Shown piece by piece: positions 13,633 through 22,418 of a stretch of DNA of 49,063 bases (position 1 is its first letter; the number at the start of each line of letters is the position of its first letter). A model generated the notes under the pieces. The model was not told the origin of the DNA. It made no database searches and saw only the letters and a list, made by a program, of their open reading frames with translations. Position numbers and translations under genes: made by a program. Source of the stretch: Chryseobacterium phosphatilyticum (GTDB lineage Bacteria > Bacteroidota > Bacteroidia > Flavobacteriales > Weeksellaceae); contig NZ_PPED02000009.1 in the NCBI RefSeq assembly GCF_002899825.2, positions 1-49,063 on the forward strand, given 5' to 3'.

Positions 13633-14314
13633 CTTGTTGATAATTAGTGTTTGATTGAATGTTTGCTTGTCTATTAACAATAGAATCAGATTTAATAGTC
13701 CGGTTATCTGTAATTGTTATACTTGCTTCTAAACCATGTGGGTTTTTTTGCATCACCCTTGGGACATCATACATATCCCCTTGTGTCCACAATCTCCGAA
13801 CTTCTACTATATTAAATCTTCTTATGAACTGTCTGCCGTATGCCTTAAATTGATATGGCTTATCGTGAGAATTAATTTTTACAGAGTCGATAACTGAAGA
13901 AATATCTAAATTATTTTGGATAACATTATTGTACCACCCAGCTTCTTTATAAGTTTGAAATAATAGTCGTCCTTTTTCTCCCATTAGGTTCAAACCTTTT
14001 TCAACTTGTGTTTTATAATTTCCTGAGTTGTAAGTAAAAAAAGTATTATAAATGATTCTGATATTATTATCAATCTCAACTTCCTTTTGTCCTTCAATAT
14101 CTTGCTTAAATGCAGTTGCTATATTTCCCCCTTTATCCATAACATATATATTTGAAGTTGCTAATGAATAAAAATAGAATAGTGATCCAACACTTAACAA
14201 AACTGTTAACAGACAAAATACAATTACAAATAGCATTATTTTTCTCAGTCTATTTGCGGAATCATCTGCTTGTTGAAAATAATTTTTTAATTTTTCTAAT
14301 TTTTGATTGTTCAT
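13622..14314 (-). CDS. traK: Conjugal transfer protein TraK (VirB8-like)
   Basis: A 230-aa inner-membrane protein with one N-terminal membrane helix (about 27-50) and a periplasmic domain (YVMDKGGNIATAFKQD... IRIIYNTFFTYNSGNYKTQVEKGLNLMGEKG), matching TraK of CTnDOT-type systems, a VirB8-like assembly factor. It overlaps traM directly; traL, usually between them, is absent. Confidence 0.92.
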   Translation of the reverse strand: MNNQKLEKLKNYFQQADDSANRLRKIMLFVIVFCLLTVLLSVGSLFYFYSLATSNIYVMDKGGNIATAFKQDIEGQKEVEIDNNIRIIYNTFFTYNSGNYKTQVEKGLNLMGEKGRLLFQTYKEAGWYNNVIQNNLDISSVIDSVKINSHDKPYQFKAYGRQFIRRFNIVEVRRLWTQGDMYDVPRVMQKNPHGLEASITITDNRTIKSDSIVNRQANIQSNTNYQQDGN

Positions 14315-14317
14315 TTT

Positions 14318-15436
14318 TTATCCTTTTAGTGATTCAGATCCTTTACTTGCTGCTCCACTAGCAGCACTTGCAGCTCCTGCACCGATTGAACCAGCAGCAC
14401 TGGCTCCCCCTGTTAATACTCCGGCAGCAACTTGCCCCCCAGCATTAGCAGCTGAACCTGCAACACTTGTGGACATCATTACCATAGTTGGGGCTGCTGA
14501 AAACATATCTCCGGAATTACCACCACCTAACCAATAAGAAATTACATTAGGAACTTTTGATAATAAGATAAGTTTAAGAATAGTTGTAGCTACTGCAGAG
14601 ATTACTAAGAAAGTCATTTTCATTATTGTTTCAGGATCCATAACAACACCAGGTGCAAATCCAGGCATCGAAAAATTTCCAACTTTACTTACTATTTCTA
14701 AAAAGATTTGATCTGAAACATATATCATAATCGATCCTATAGGAATCCATAAATAAACTGAAATATAAGTCCTTAACCAGTTTGTAAAAGTTCCTTTAAA
14801 AGTGGGGAAAAAATAAAGAGCAAGAGCAACAATACCACCTATTCTTAATAAATTGATCCATATATATGAAAACGCATTAAATAACATGACTATTACTGTG
14901 TTAAAAACATGAGTACCGAACATTATTACTTTAAGCATCAAAATTTCCGGATTATTCATGATATCAACAATTGTTGTTACTTTTTCCTTTATTTTTGAAA
15001 AGTCCCAAAATGATGTGCTTTCTTCATCTGCTGTTGTTGGAGGAAGTTGTTCAGGAACTCCATTTGAAGGTACTGAACTCCATTTTGCAATTATATCCTG
15101 GTAAGCAGTTGTACTTCTACTGTCCTTTGGAGTGGCTGTTTGAAATTCTTGTTGAATAGACATTAGACCACTATCTAATTCTCTATTAATATCATTCCAA
15201 CTAACTAGAAGTAAACCATATATGATTGGTGGACCGAATGTTTTAGCCGTAATAGTTTCACTTCCTGAAAATACCGCAGTAATTTTTGTAACAAAATATA
15301 TCAGAAGTGCTATATAGCCTAAAGTTTTTAATCCTTTTGTAATATTGTTCAATCCACCAGATTGAAAAATATTATTTACGATTGTAGAAACTTCAATACT
15401 TTCTACACCATAAGAGGAAACAAGTAAAGTCAACAT
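14318..15436 (-). CDS. traJ: Conjugal transfer protein TraJ (polytopic, VirB6-like)
   Basis: A 372-aa polytopic inner-membrane protein with several hydrophobic segments (about 38-60, 155-205, 210-235 and 265-290) and a C-terminal Ala/Gly/Ser-rich tail (about 310-372). Sequence and position between traI and traK match TraJ of the Bacteroidetes transfer operon, which acts as the VirB6-like channel component. The low-complexity tail is GC-richer than the surroundings and creates a spurious open frame on the other strand. It ends 4 bp before traK. Confidence 0.9.
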   Translation of the reverse strand: MLTLLVSSYGVESIEVSTIVNNIFQSGGLNNITKGLKTLGYIALLIYFVTKITAVFSGSETITAKTFGPPIIYGLLLVSWNDINRELDSGLMSIQQEFQTATPKDSRSTTAYQDIIAKWSSVPSNGVPEQLPPTTADEESTSFWDFSKIKEKVTTIVDIMNNPEILMLKVIMFGTHVFNTVIVMLFNAFSYIWINLLRIGGIVALALYFFPTFKGTFTNWLRTYISVYLWIPIGSIMIYVSDQIFLEIVSKVGNFSMPGFAPGVVMDPETIMKMTFLVISAVATTILKLILLSKVPNVISYWLGGGNSGDMFSAAPTMVMMSTSVAGSAANAGGQVAAGVLTGGASAAGSIGAGAASAASGAASKGSESLKG

Positions 15437-15441
15437 ATTTT

Positions 15442-16026
15442 TTATTTTAGAATTGGAGTACCATATATAGATTTTCTATTAATGGATTGCTGATTTTTCT
15501 GATAAGCTTCTGCCCCGATATTATAAATTCCACCTCTCAAAGAAGATAATTTTGAGTTTATATCTTCTAATAGTTTTATTCTTTCATAAGATGAAAGTTT
15601 CAAAAAGTCTGATTTCATTATACTGGTAAAAAAGTCTACTGTTTTTTGATTTTTACTAACTATACCAGCTAATCTTCTTAATGCATTTTCAACGTATTCA
15701 GGATTTAATGTTTTATAGTCTCGTAGTGAATTTGCTGTATTATTGTAATCTTTTACTACCCCCACCGCATTTTTTTGAATATCAGTAACAACACTTAATG
15801 CGCGAACTGCATTATCTACTTTTTCTACAGTTTCTTTAATCCACTTTCCCTGGGATTGAAGTTGTTTCACAGTATTTGCTGCCTGTACTAATGATTTTGA
15901 GTTTGAAGCAGCTTGTTGTGAATTCAAAGAAGCAATTAACCCAGCAACGGCAGGATCTTCAACAATCCATTGTGAATACATTGAAGAGCAAATGGATATA
16001 CATAGTATTAATAATAGTTTTTTCAT
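15442..16026 (-). CDS. traI: Conjugal transfer protein TraI (DUF4141, periplasmic)
   Basis: A 194-aa protein started at MKKLLLILCISIC (an upstream TTG adds eight residues without a signal-peptide advantage). Cleaved signal peptide (about 1-18, ending SMYSQ), then a helical, coiled-coil-prone domain (NTVKQLQSQGKWIKETVEKVDNAVRAL) as in DUF4141/TrbJ-like VirB5-type proteins. It lies between traG and traJ, as in CTnDOT. Confidence 0.88.
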   Translation of the reverse strand: MKKLLLILCISICSSMYSQWIVEDPAVAGLIASLNSQQAASNSKSLVQAANTVKQLQSQGKWIKETVEKVDNAVRALSVVTDIQKNAVGVVKDYNNTANSLRDYKTLNPEYVENALRRLAGIVSKNQKTVDFFTSIMKSDFLKLSSYERIKLLEDINSKLSSLRGGIYNIGAEAYQKNQQSINRKSIYGTPILK

Positions 16027-16080
16027 AACTTCTGATTTTGTGATAAACAAATATAATAATTAATTCTTAAATAAATACGG

Positions 16081-18600
16081 TTAAAAAACAAAATCCGTAA
16101 TTTTTTTAGTTTTTTCAACTTCAACTTCAATATAACTATTGATTGCAGGAATCATCTGTTTTTTGTGATAGTCATAAAGCGTATTGAATGTTTTGAGTTT
16201 CTTTTTGTCACTTTCATATATTGCCAAACATGGCTTTGCAACTTCTAGCCTTAAAACCTTAGCATTCGTACTTCCTTTTTTAAATAAAAACTCAGTATAA
16301 GCCAAAGGATCTGTAGCACTAGGTTTAGTATTATTTTTTATAGAGAGCAACATACTAACATCGGCGTTAGAAAGTGATAGTTTTTTTTGTAAAATCGGAA
16401 CATCTCCCAGAACTTCACGATGATCTAAAATATATTTTATACCTGTATTCCCTATAATTGCAGCTTCATTAGCCTCTCCTAATGGCAATAAGTCGGTAAT
16501 TTGCTGAATTGCTATTCCAACAGATCCATCAAATTTTCTAATCGTTTTAAATAAGTACTTTAACAGGCTCACCATACCTTTTTTCTCAAGTACTTTCCAG
16601 GCTTCGTCAACAAAAAAGTCTTTTTCAGATTCATCTTTTTTCCACATTGTATTGAATACAAGATCTGATATAATCATTCCGAAGATTGGAAAAAGAATTG
16701 GATGATCTTTAATATTATCTAACTCAAATTCAACATACTTTTTACTTTCAAATGTTTGTGGCTCTCCCGTTATAAATAAGTTAGAATACATACCAACAGC
16801 ATACTTTTCAAGATTTAATATCAATGAATCAAGTTTAAATAGACCAAAAGTTTCTTCTTTTATTTTTTCAGAATTATCAATTAAATATTGATAAAAAATT
16901 GGTAATGAGTTGTTATGAGGATTTCTTACTTTATAAGTCCGGTTATCTTCATCCGCATCTATATCATCAATCGCTAATCCGTCTATATCATAAAACTTAA
17001 TAACAATTTTATCCAGGGAAGACTTTTCATCGTTTGTTAATTCTTCCCCTGTTTTCCATAAAAGTCCTACAAATTCAGTTAAAAACTCAATCTTACCCGT
17101 GGTAATTTGACTATTATAAATCCAAAAAGGATTAAGATAAAGGGGTTGTCCCTCTTTATATTCAAAATAGATTGTATCATCCGGATACATTCTGCAAAGT
17201 TTATCATCACCACCAACATTTAAAACCACTGTATTATTTAATGGATTTTCAATTTGTTGTCGTAGTTTATTTTTTGATAAAAAGGATTTTCCACCACCTG
17301 AAGGGGCAACTATAATGTAATTTCTATTAAGAATTTCTTTTTTTTCATACGGTTTATGAAAAACATCAGTATACAAAGGAATGTTAGAAATTCTATCATT
17401 AAATAGAATTCCTGATTCATCTGACTTGTAATTTGTTTCGGTTGTAAAGTAACATAATGAAATATCAAGATAGGAAAGGAAAGTTTCTTCTACTGGAAGT
17501 AATGCTCCATTCCCAAGATGATTTGCCATATAAATATAATCTCTATCAAAATGAGAATTATTATAAGGAATGATGTCCATTTGAGAATAGTATCCAGATA
17601 CTTTATTATTAATTTCCTTTAATTCTTCCTTACTGTCAGCCCAGAACACCAGATTAGTGTGCATTCTAACAATTTTAACATTATCCTTTTCAACACTATC
17701 CAGGAATAAGCTATTTTGATCTGCTAAAATCCTATTTTTTCTACTGAGTAAACGAGAGGACCCCAAACGTTTACTATTTAGTTCTAGGGTCTTCTTTACC
17801 TTACTTTGATCTTCAATAAATATAAATTGATTATAGATATGATCCTTTTTAAAGTCTAAAGCCAATGGATAACAATAGGATCTGAAAAATTTTGAACCAT
17901 CCGGAGATCTGTCTCTGTCAAGTACACAATTATTTAAAATACCATCTTTCTGCTGTCCATCATTTCTAAGAGAAAGTATTTTTACATGATTTTCTCCGAT
18001 TCTAAAATCATTTCCATCCGAAACATAATCCCCTATTTCATCTTTAAACAAAGTATATTCATCTAAAATAATATCATAGATTTCTTCTTCTGTCAAAGCT
18101 TCTGCTTTTAACAGATTTGATGAATTTATTACACTAATTGATTGTTCAACACTGTTGATAAACTTTTCAATATCTTCAACAGCTGCTAATGTGTTCTTTT
18201 TTGATAAAATTGATAATTTATCATAGCTTTTCCTTAATGTTGGAATTTCAGGAAGAATAAAGGAAAGAATACAGTCATGATTTATATAAACTCTACCTTT
18301 AAAATGCTCAGCTGTACTTTTCTGAAGATATGTTTCTTTAAGCAAATTCTCAGAATCATAAATTTTCTGTTTAAAAATATCTTTTTTGTGAATTACAGTT
18401 CCCTCTGGAAGAACCATCATTGATTTCAAAAAATCACTATGAATGAGATCAAACTCAGGCTCACCCATTGTAAAAATTTCTGGTAGATGAAGTCTGTAAC
18501 AAACAGCAACATCTTTTGATCTATTTTTTATCACATTACCATCAATTGCTGCAACTTTGTTGAATTGTGCAAAATGATCTGATTTTGGTGGATTTTTCAT
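16081..18600 (-). CDS. traG: Conjugation system ATPase TraG (VirB4-like)
   Basis: An 839-aa ATPase that powers assembly of the mating channel at the inner membrane. Walker A APSGGGKS at about residues 428-436, Walker B DFFVDEAW at about 660-668, followed by the LFKTIRKFDGSVGIAIQQITD segment typical of VirB4/TraC-type enzymes. Full length for the Bacteroidetes TraG (DUF3875) family. A 118-bp gap separates it from traF upstream; I see no obvious promoter there. Confidence 0.95.
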   Translation of the reverse strand: MKNPPKSDHFAQFNKVAAIDGNVIKNRSKDVAVCYRLHLPEIFTMGEPEFDLIHSDFLKSMMVLPEGTVIHKKDIFKQKIYDSENLLKETYLQKSTAEHFKGRVYINHDCILSFILPEIPTLRKSYDKLSILSKKNTLAAVEDIEKFINSVEQSISVINSSNLLKAEALTEEEIYDIILDEYTLFKDEIGDYVSDGNDFRIGENHVKILSLRNDGQQKDGILNNCVLDRDRSPDGSKFFRSYCYPLALDFKKDHIYNQFIFIEDQSKVKKTLELNSKRLGSSRLLSRKNRILADQNSLFLDSVEKDNVKIVRMHTNLVFWADSKEELKEINNKVSGYYSQMDIIPYNNSHFDRDYIYMANHLGNGALLPVEETFLSYLDISLCYFTTETNYKSDESGILFNDRISNIPLYTDVFHKPYEKKEILNRNYIIVAPSGGGKSFLSKNKLRQQIENPLNNTVVLNVGGDDKLCRMYPDDTIYFEYKEGQPLYLNPFWIYNSQITTGKIEFLTEFVGLLWKTGEELTNDEKSSLDKIVIKFYDIDGLAIDDIDADEDNRTYKVRNPHNNSLPIFYQYLIDNSEKIKEETFGLFKLDSLILNLEKYAVGMYSNLFITGEPQTFESKKYVEFELDNIKDHPILFPIFGMIISDLVFNTMWKKDESEKDFFVDEAWKVLEKKGMVSLLKYLFKTIRKFDGSVGIAIQQITDLLPLGEANEAAIIGNTGIKYILDHREVLGDVPILQKKLSLSNADVSMLLSIKNNTKPSATDPLAYTEFLFKKGSTNAKVLRLEVAKPCLAIYESDKKKLKTFNTLYDYHKKQMIPAINSYIEVEVEKTKKITDFVF

Positions 18601-18718
18601 CTTTAAGTATTATGGTTAATATTATAATTCACTGTTGTGGGAAATTTAAACGCAATTTCAACCTTTACCTTTATAGCAAAGTTCAATTAAGATTGATTGT
18701 TTTTTTAGAGAATTAGAG
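18601..18718. other. Gap between traF and traG
   Basis: 118 bp of AT-rich sequence, the longest gap within the tra operon. No reading frame, hairpin with T-run or TAnnTTTG element is evident. It may hold an mRNA processing or regulatory site, but nothing specific was seen. Confidence 0.4.
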
Positions 18719-19027
18719 TTAATCTAATTTTTCATCATTTTTCATTGCTTTTTTTAATTCTGAAAGCCCAATTTTAGTACCATAAAAATTTTCGAAATAA
18801 CGTTTCATAAATTTTGAAAGAAAATCATTTCCATGATCTTTCTCCATTTTTGCAAGAAAAGCGTAAGTAATTAGTACAACCAGGGCAGCAGCAATTAATA
18901 ATATAAATCCCCGAATAATAAATAATGATATAATGAGTTCAATAGCTACAATCATAAATGATTTTAAGCTTAAGCCAAAATACAAAGGCTCCTTTCCTAT
19001 ATTTTTAATTACTGGAAAGTTTTTCAT
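18719..19027 (-). CDS. traF: Conjugal transfer protein TraF (DUF4133, VirB3-like)
   Basis: A 102-aa inner-membrane protein. The N-terminus KNIGKEPLYFGLSLKSF is characteristic of DUF4133, followed by two close membrane helices (about 23-40 and 42-60) and a basic tail. VirB3-like partner of the TraG ATPase. It lies between traE and traG as expected. Confidence 0.9.
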   Translation of the reverse strand: MKNFPVIKNIGKEPLYFGLSLKSFMIVAIELIISLFIIRGFILLIAAALVVLITYAFLAKMEKDHGNDFLSKFMKRYFENFYGTKIGLSELKKAMKNDEKLD

Positions 19028-19032
19028 TTTAA

Positions 19033-19338
19033 TTATTTAATAATTTCGTCAATTATAGTAAACATAACGGCAGCAAAGATCAAAGCTCCTAGAAATGATA
19101 ATAATGCCTTCTTTCCAGCTGATCCATCATCGGTTTGCATTTTGAAATATGCATATACACCACCACCGATTGCAGATAATCCTACAATTGCTTTTGCAAC
19201 AAGTCTGGCTTTGGTATTCCATTTATTAACTTCACCTACGATATCTGCAAACATTAATTCAGGAAGGAGCAGTAATCCGCATGCAAAAATACCAGTAACA
19301 ATTCTTGCTGCTTTTCTTTTGTTTAATTGTTTTTTCAT
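19033..19338 (-). CDS. traE: Conjugal transfer protein TraE (DUF4134, pilin-like)
   Basis: A 101-aa protein started at MKKQLNKRKAARIVTG; the 16 residues upstream overlap the previous gene and look untranslated. Signal-like hydrophobic helix, then a second and third helix (AKAIVGLSAIGGGVYAYFKMQTDD and LLSFLGALIFAAVMFTIID), the layout of DUF4134/VirB2-like subunits. Directly before traF. Confidence 0.9.
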   Translation of the reverse strand: MKKQLNKRKAARIVTGIFACGLLLLPELMFADIVGEVNKWNTKARLVAKAIVGLSAIGGGVYAYFKMQTDDGSAGKKALLSFLGALIFAAVMFTIIDEIIK

Positions 19339-19348
19339 TTTTAATATT

Positions 19349-20170
19349 TTAATTGTTATTATTTTCTTCAAGTTCTTCGAAATCAAAATTAAAATCTAGT
19401 GTACTATCAGTTACTTGTTCTGAAATTTCTGTAAAATTAAAAGTTTTTTTTGTATTAACCGTATTTATTTCATGTTTTTGTGTGTTATTCATGGTGTTTT
19501 CTTCTGATACACTCTCCGTTTCTAATTCATTACCACTTAAATCATTAAATAGTTCATTTGTATTCTCTGCATAGGAATTTGAAAATCTAAAGTGCTTGAA
19601 TTCATTCATTATATCATCATCGTCATCATCTTTACCTTCTGCAATTTGTGCTAATTGATTTTTAATTTTATCATGCAAACTTGTATCAATTATTTTAAAT
19701 AACTCATTTCCCTTATCCGATTCTATTTCAGTTATTAGTTTTAGTTCATTTAAAGGTGGATTATCATCATTGTCAGAAATAATGTCAAAATCCATTTCCT
19801 GGTCATCGAATGCTGAACCTTCACTAATATTTATATTTTCAAATTTAGGGTGACTTTTAACTTCGTCCGGATCCTCAATCCTCTCTTTAGTTTCGTCTTT
19901 TGTAATAACCTTTAACGAATTGATATTAGAGTATCTTCTAACTATTTTTTTGATAGCTTTGGTAGAGTTATCTATTTCAACATTTTGATTGTTTCTAACA
20001 TCAAAACTTATCTTTTCTTCTTTACATTCTGGGGCTTCTTCTTTGGATTCATTAGACAAAGAATTGAAGGACTTTTCAATTTTTTCTTCTCCTTTATTCA
20101 GATGATTTTTTATATAAAAATATGTTATAGAAACCACAATTAATATGAAGATTAATATATATGATAACAT
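19349..20170 (-). CDS. Membrane-anchored acidic transfer-operon protein (traC/traD position)
   Basis: A 273-aa protein with one N-terminal membrane helix (about 2-19) and a long, very acidic cytoplasmic region (including DDDDD near 190). No motif recognised. It stands between the traB-like gene and traE, where CTnDOT-type elements carry traC/traD, and is probably their counterpart or replacement; sequence similarity cannot be judged by eye. Gaps of 3 bp on one side and 10 bp on the other show operon membership. Confidence 0.55.
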   Translation of the reverse strand: MLSYILIFILIVVSITYFYIKNHLNKGEEKIEKSFNSLSNESKEEAPECKEEKISFDVRNNQNVEIDNSTKAIKKIVRRYSNINSLKVITKDETKERIEDPDEVKSHPKFENINISEGSAFDDQEMDFDIISDNDDNPPLNELKLITEIESDKGNELFKIIDTSLHDKIKNQLAQIAEGKDDDDDDIMNEFKHFRFSNSYAENTNELFNDLSGNELETESVSEENTMNNTQKHEINTVNTKKTFNFTEISEQVTDSTLDFNFDFEELEENNNN

Positions 20171-20173
20171 TTT

Positions 20174-20635
20174 TTATAATTTAAATTCTTCCTGGTGTTT
20201 ATTGTAGAATTCTGAAATTAAGCTGCTAATAATCTTATAACCGGATACTCCTGAAGATAAAGACATAATCTTTAATGCTTTATTAGCTTCGTTGGAAATT
20301 TTTGTATTGGTTGTATCAGAATATTCTAATTCATTGTTCTTTTGTAAGGTTTTTTTTACACTAGATGAAAACTTACCTAGTGGATCATCTTCTTTTTTAG
20401 CTTCCTTCTTACTTGCTTTTGGAGTAGCTGTATTCCTTTCTTTGAATTTATTTGATATGTTAGCACTAGCGGATGCTTTTTCTTGATTAGATGAAGATTG
20501 TATGACTTCTTCCGGCTTATTTTCCTCTATAGTTATTATAGATTCTATTTGCTCGGTTTTTTTATCTACAATATTTTCTTTTGAATCATCAACTAAACTA
20601 TGTGATAATGTTTCTAAGTAATTTTTTTTTGCCAT
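20174..20635 (-). CDS. TraB-like protein (DUF3408-type)
   Basis: A 153-aa protein with a disordered Lys/Glu/Ser-rich N-terminal two thirds and a compact C-terminal helical part (ISNEANKALKIMSLSSGVSGYKIISSLISEFYNKHQEEF) that looks like the DUF3408 domain of TraB proteins in Bacteroidetes elements. Such proteins follow the ParA-like traA gene, as here (12 bp after it). A ribbon-helix-helix-like DNA-binding role, possibly as partner of TraA, is inference. Confidence 0.6.
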   Translation of the reverse strand: MAKKNYLETLSHSLVDDSKENIVDKKTEQIESIITIEENKPEEVIQSSSNQEKASASANISNKFKERNTATPKASKKEAKKEDDPLGKFSSSVKKTLQKNNELEYSDTTNTKISNEANKALKIMSLSSGVSGYKIISSLISEFYNKHQEEFKL

Positions 20636-20647
20636 AACTAATCTTTA

Positions 20648-21412
20648 TTATTTTTTATATTCGTTTGGGAATAAATGAGACATAATTTCTTCTACAAAAA
20701 GTAAAGGACTTTTTGCTGAAGGTACACCACTTACAATATTAATAGTGGATATATCCATTTCAAGCTTTATATTTTCATAGATCGAATTATTGAGCTTATT
20801 AATTCCTCTTTTTTCAAACATGAGTTCTAAAAAGTCCCATTCTTGTTTTCTGGTATTCTCATTATATTTAAAAAAATAAGAGAAATAATTTTTTAATCTA
20901 CTCGAGTTTGGAGAATCAGTTTGACTATTTTTAATTCCTTTTAAAACTTTTTCAAAGTCAAAAGCACTTTTAAAGTTTTTTTCTTCTGCATAAAAAGGAA
21001 TAAATATATAGTCTAATATTAATAGAATAAATGATATTTCATTAAAATCTAGTGTACCTGGGAAATCAATAAAAACAATATCGAATTGTTTTTCTAAGTC
21101 GAGGATTTTTTCAATTACATTGTCATCTTGAAAAGAATAAGCAAAGATTGGAAACAAGCTTTTACCTTCATCATCCAATTTTTTAAGCATTTTTGCTTCT
21201 TTCATTTGTGGCAATAATTCACCATTATTTTTTTCAGCTGCAAGTTGGATATATGCTAATTCATCTTTCCTTTTATTAAACAAGGATTTTTGAATATCTA
21301 CATCAACTACACAAATTTTTTTATCAAAATAGTAGTTAATGTAAGTTGCGGCTAACATTGTAGAAGAGGTTTTTCCTGAACCACCCTTCTGAGAGCTAAA
21401 TGATACTATCAT
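20648..21412 (-). CDS. traA: ParA-family ATPase TraA
   Basis: A 254-aa ParA/MinD-type ATPase. The deviant Walker A KGGSGKTS is at about residues 9-16, CVVDVDIQKS supplies the A' motif (about 34-43), and DIVFIDFPG is the Walker B region (about 111-119). It heads the tra operon, as traA does in CTnDOT-type elements. No other ParA homologue is present, so it may also serve plasmid partition, with the AT-rich repeats upstream as a possible centromere; that part is inference. The start is placed one base after the stop of a 38-codon frame. Confidence 0.88.
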   Translation of the reverse strand: MIVSFSSQKGGSGKTSSTMLAATYINYYFDKKICVVDVDIQKSLFNKRKDELAYIQLAAEKNNGELLPQMKEAKMLKKLDDEGKSLFPIFAYSFQDDNVIEKILDLEKQFDIVFIDFPGTLDFNEISFILLILDYIFIPFYAEEKNFKSAFDFEKVLKGIKNSQTDSPNSSRLKNYFSYFFKYNENTRKQEWDFLELMFEKRGINKLNNSIYENIKLEMDISTINIVSGVPSAKSPLLFVEEIMSHLFPNEYKK

Positions 21413-21413
21413 A

Positions 21414-21530
21414 TTATTTTTTTTTAAAGATTAATTTAAAAATAGCAAGTACTAGATTAATAAAAGTTGCTATACAATTAAAAAGGATCTTTACCATTAA
21501 ATGGAACATTAAAGCAAATGAATTTTCCAT
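21414..21530 (-). CDS. Possible 38-aa hydrophobic leader peptide before traA
   Basis: A short frame, MENSFALMFHLMVKILFN then a hydrophobic stretch ending in FKKK. Its TAA is separated from the traA ATG by one base, which would allow coupled translation. Membrane-peptide look (one or two helices, basic C-terminus). It is in very AT-rich sequence where hydrophobic chance frames are common, so support is limited to position and composition. Confidence 0.35.
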   Translation of the reverse strand: MENSFALMFHLMVKILFNCIATFINLVLAIFKLIFKKK

Positions 21531-21920
21531 ATTTAGTGATTTTATTGGTTAGATATTAATATATACAGAAACAAATATATAAATAAATTTAGATATTAAA
21601 GCATAAAGGAATTAATATATAAATATATTCAGATACAAATATATTAAAATATTTATATATAAAGCAATTAAAATATATAGATATAAATAAATTAAAATAT
21701 TTATATATTTGTATATAAAGAAATTAATATCTAAAGGAATAAAGATATTTATATTTTTACATTGTATTTTAGTTTAAGGAATTAATATCTTTATATCTTA
21801 AAGTGAAATAGATTAAAAGTTTATTTTTAAGATATTAATGTATAAAGGAATTTATATCTGCCATGTTTAATTTTCTTGTTTTTTTAACTAAAGATATTTA
21901 GATATTAATATATTTTGAAT
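21531..21920. repeat. AT-rich repeat tract between divergent transfer operons
   Basis: About 390 bp, more than 80% A+T, made of loosely repeated words such as AAGGAATTAATATCT (about 21606-21620, 21776-21790, 21845-21859) and GATATTAATAT, in both orientations. No gene. Similar words recur near 25846 and 28640 upstream of other genes. It may hold the promoters of both operons, binding sites for TraA/TraB (partition-like), or regulatory sites. Confidence 0.6.
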
Positions 21921-21940
21921 AAATTTGTTGTTTAAACATA

Positions 21941-22015
21941 GCAAGGTGTGTTTTTCTGCAAGAAAAACTTCCTTGCCCTTACGGGACAATAAAGATAATA
22001 TGCTCGTTCCAGTCG
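21941..22015 (+). other. Candidate origin of transfer (oriT)
   Basis: Long interrupted inverted repeat: GCAAGG + GTTTTTCT (21941-21946, 21950-21957) against AGAAAAAC + CCTTGC (21961-21968, 21971-21976), followed by the GC-richer word CCCTTACGGGACAAT (21977-21991). It lies about 70 bp before the relaxosome and relaxase genes. A hairpin beside a short conserved core is the usual plan of an oriT; the nick would be expected just past the hairpin. Exact nick position not known. Confidence 0.65.
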
Positions 22016-22046
22016 CATATTTGTTTGAAATTTAAATTTTTTTATT

Positions 22047-22418
22047 ATGAAAAATAAAGGTGGTAGACCAGTGATAAAGGATGAAAAAAATAAGAGAATA
22101 AAACATATTGGATTTTATGTAACTCTTGATGAGTATGAAAAAATAATTAAAAATATACCAAAAAACAGTTCGTTATCTGAGGGTTTTCGAACGATAATGC
22201 TATCAAATAAAAAACAGATTTATGTTCCTTTAAATTTTGAAAAATACATAAATGAAGTAAATAAAATTGGAGTTAATATAAACCAAATTGCTAAAAAATT
22301 AAATACTCATAATGATATTAGTTTAAATGAATTAAATGATATTAAGACGAAAGTTGCTCATTTAAATTCTATGTTTTCGCATATTATTAATACATTAAAT
22401 AATAAAATTGATAGCTAA
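22047..22418 (+). CDS. mobA: Relaxosome accessory protein MobA (MobC-like family)
   Basis: A 123-aa basic protein. KNKGGRPVIKDEKNKRIKHIGFYVTLDEYEKI is a ribbon-helix-helix-like N-terminus, and VNKIGVNINQIAKKLN is the hallmark segment of plasmid mobilization relaxosome proteins. It binds oriT and helps the relaxase. First gene of the plus-strand operon, next to oriT; its end overlaps the relaxase gene by 11 bp. Confidence 0.9.
   Translation: MKNKGGRPVIKDEKNKRIKHIGFYVTLDEYEKIIKNIPKNSSLSEGFRTIMLSNKKQIYVPLNFEKYINEVNKIGVNINQIAKKLNTHNDISLNELNDIKTKVAHLNSMFSHIINTLNNKIDS

Noticed and set aside
14307..14537. Plus-strand alanine/proline-rich frame opposite traJ
   Set aside because: Shadow of the Ala/Gly-rich TraJ tail; no start context, and traJ is clearly the real gene.
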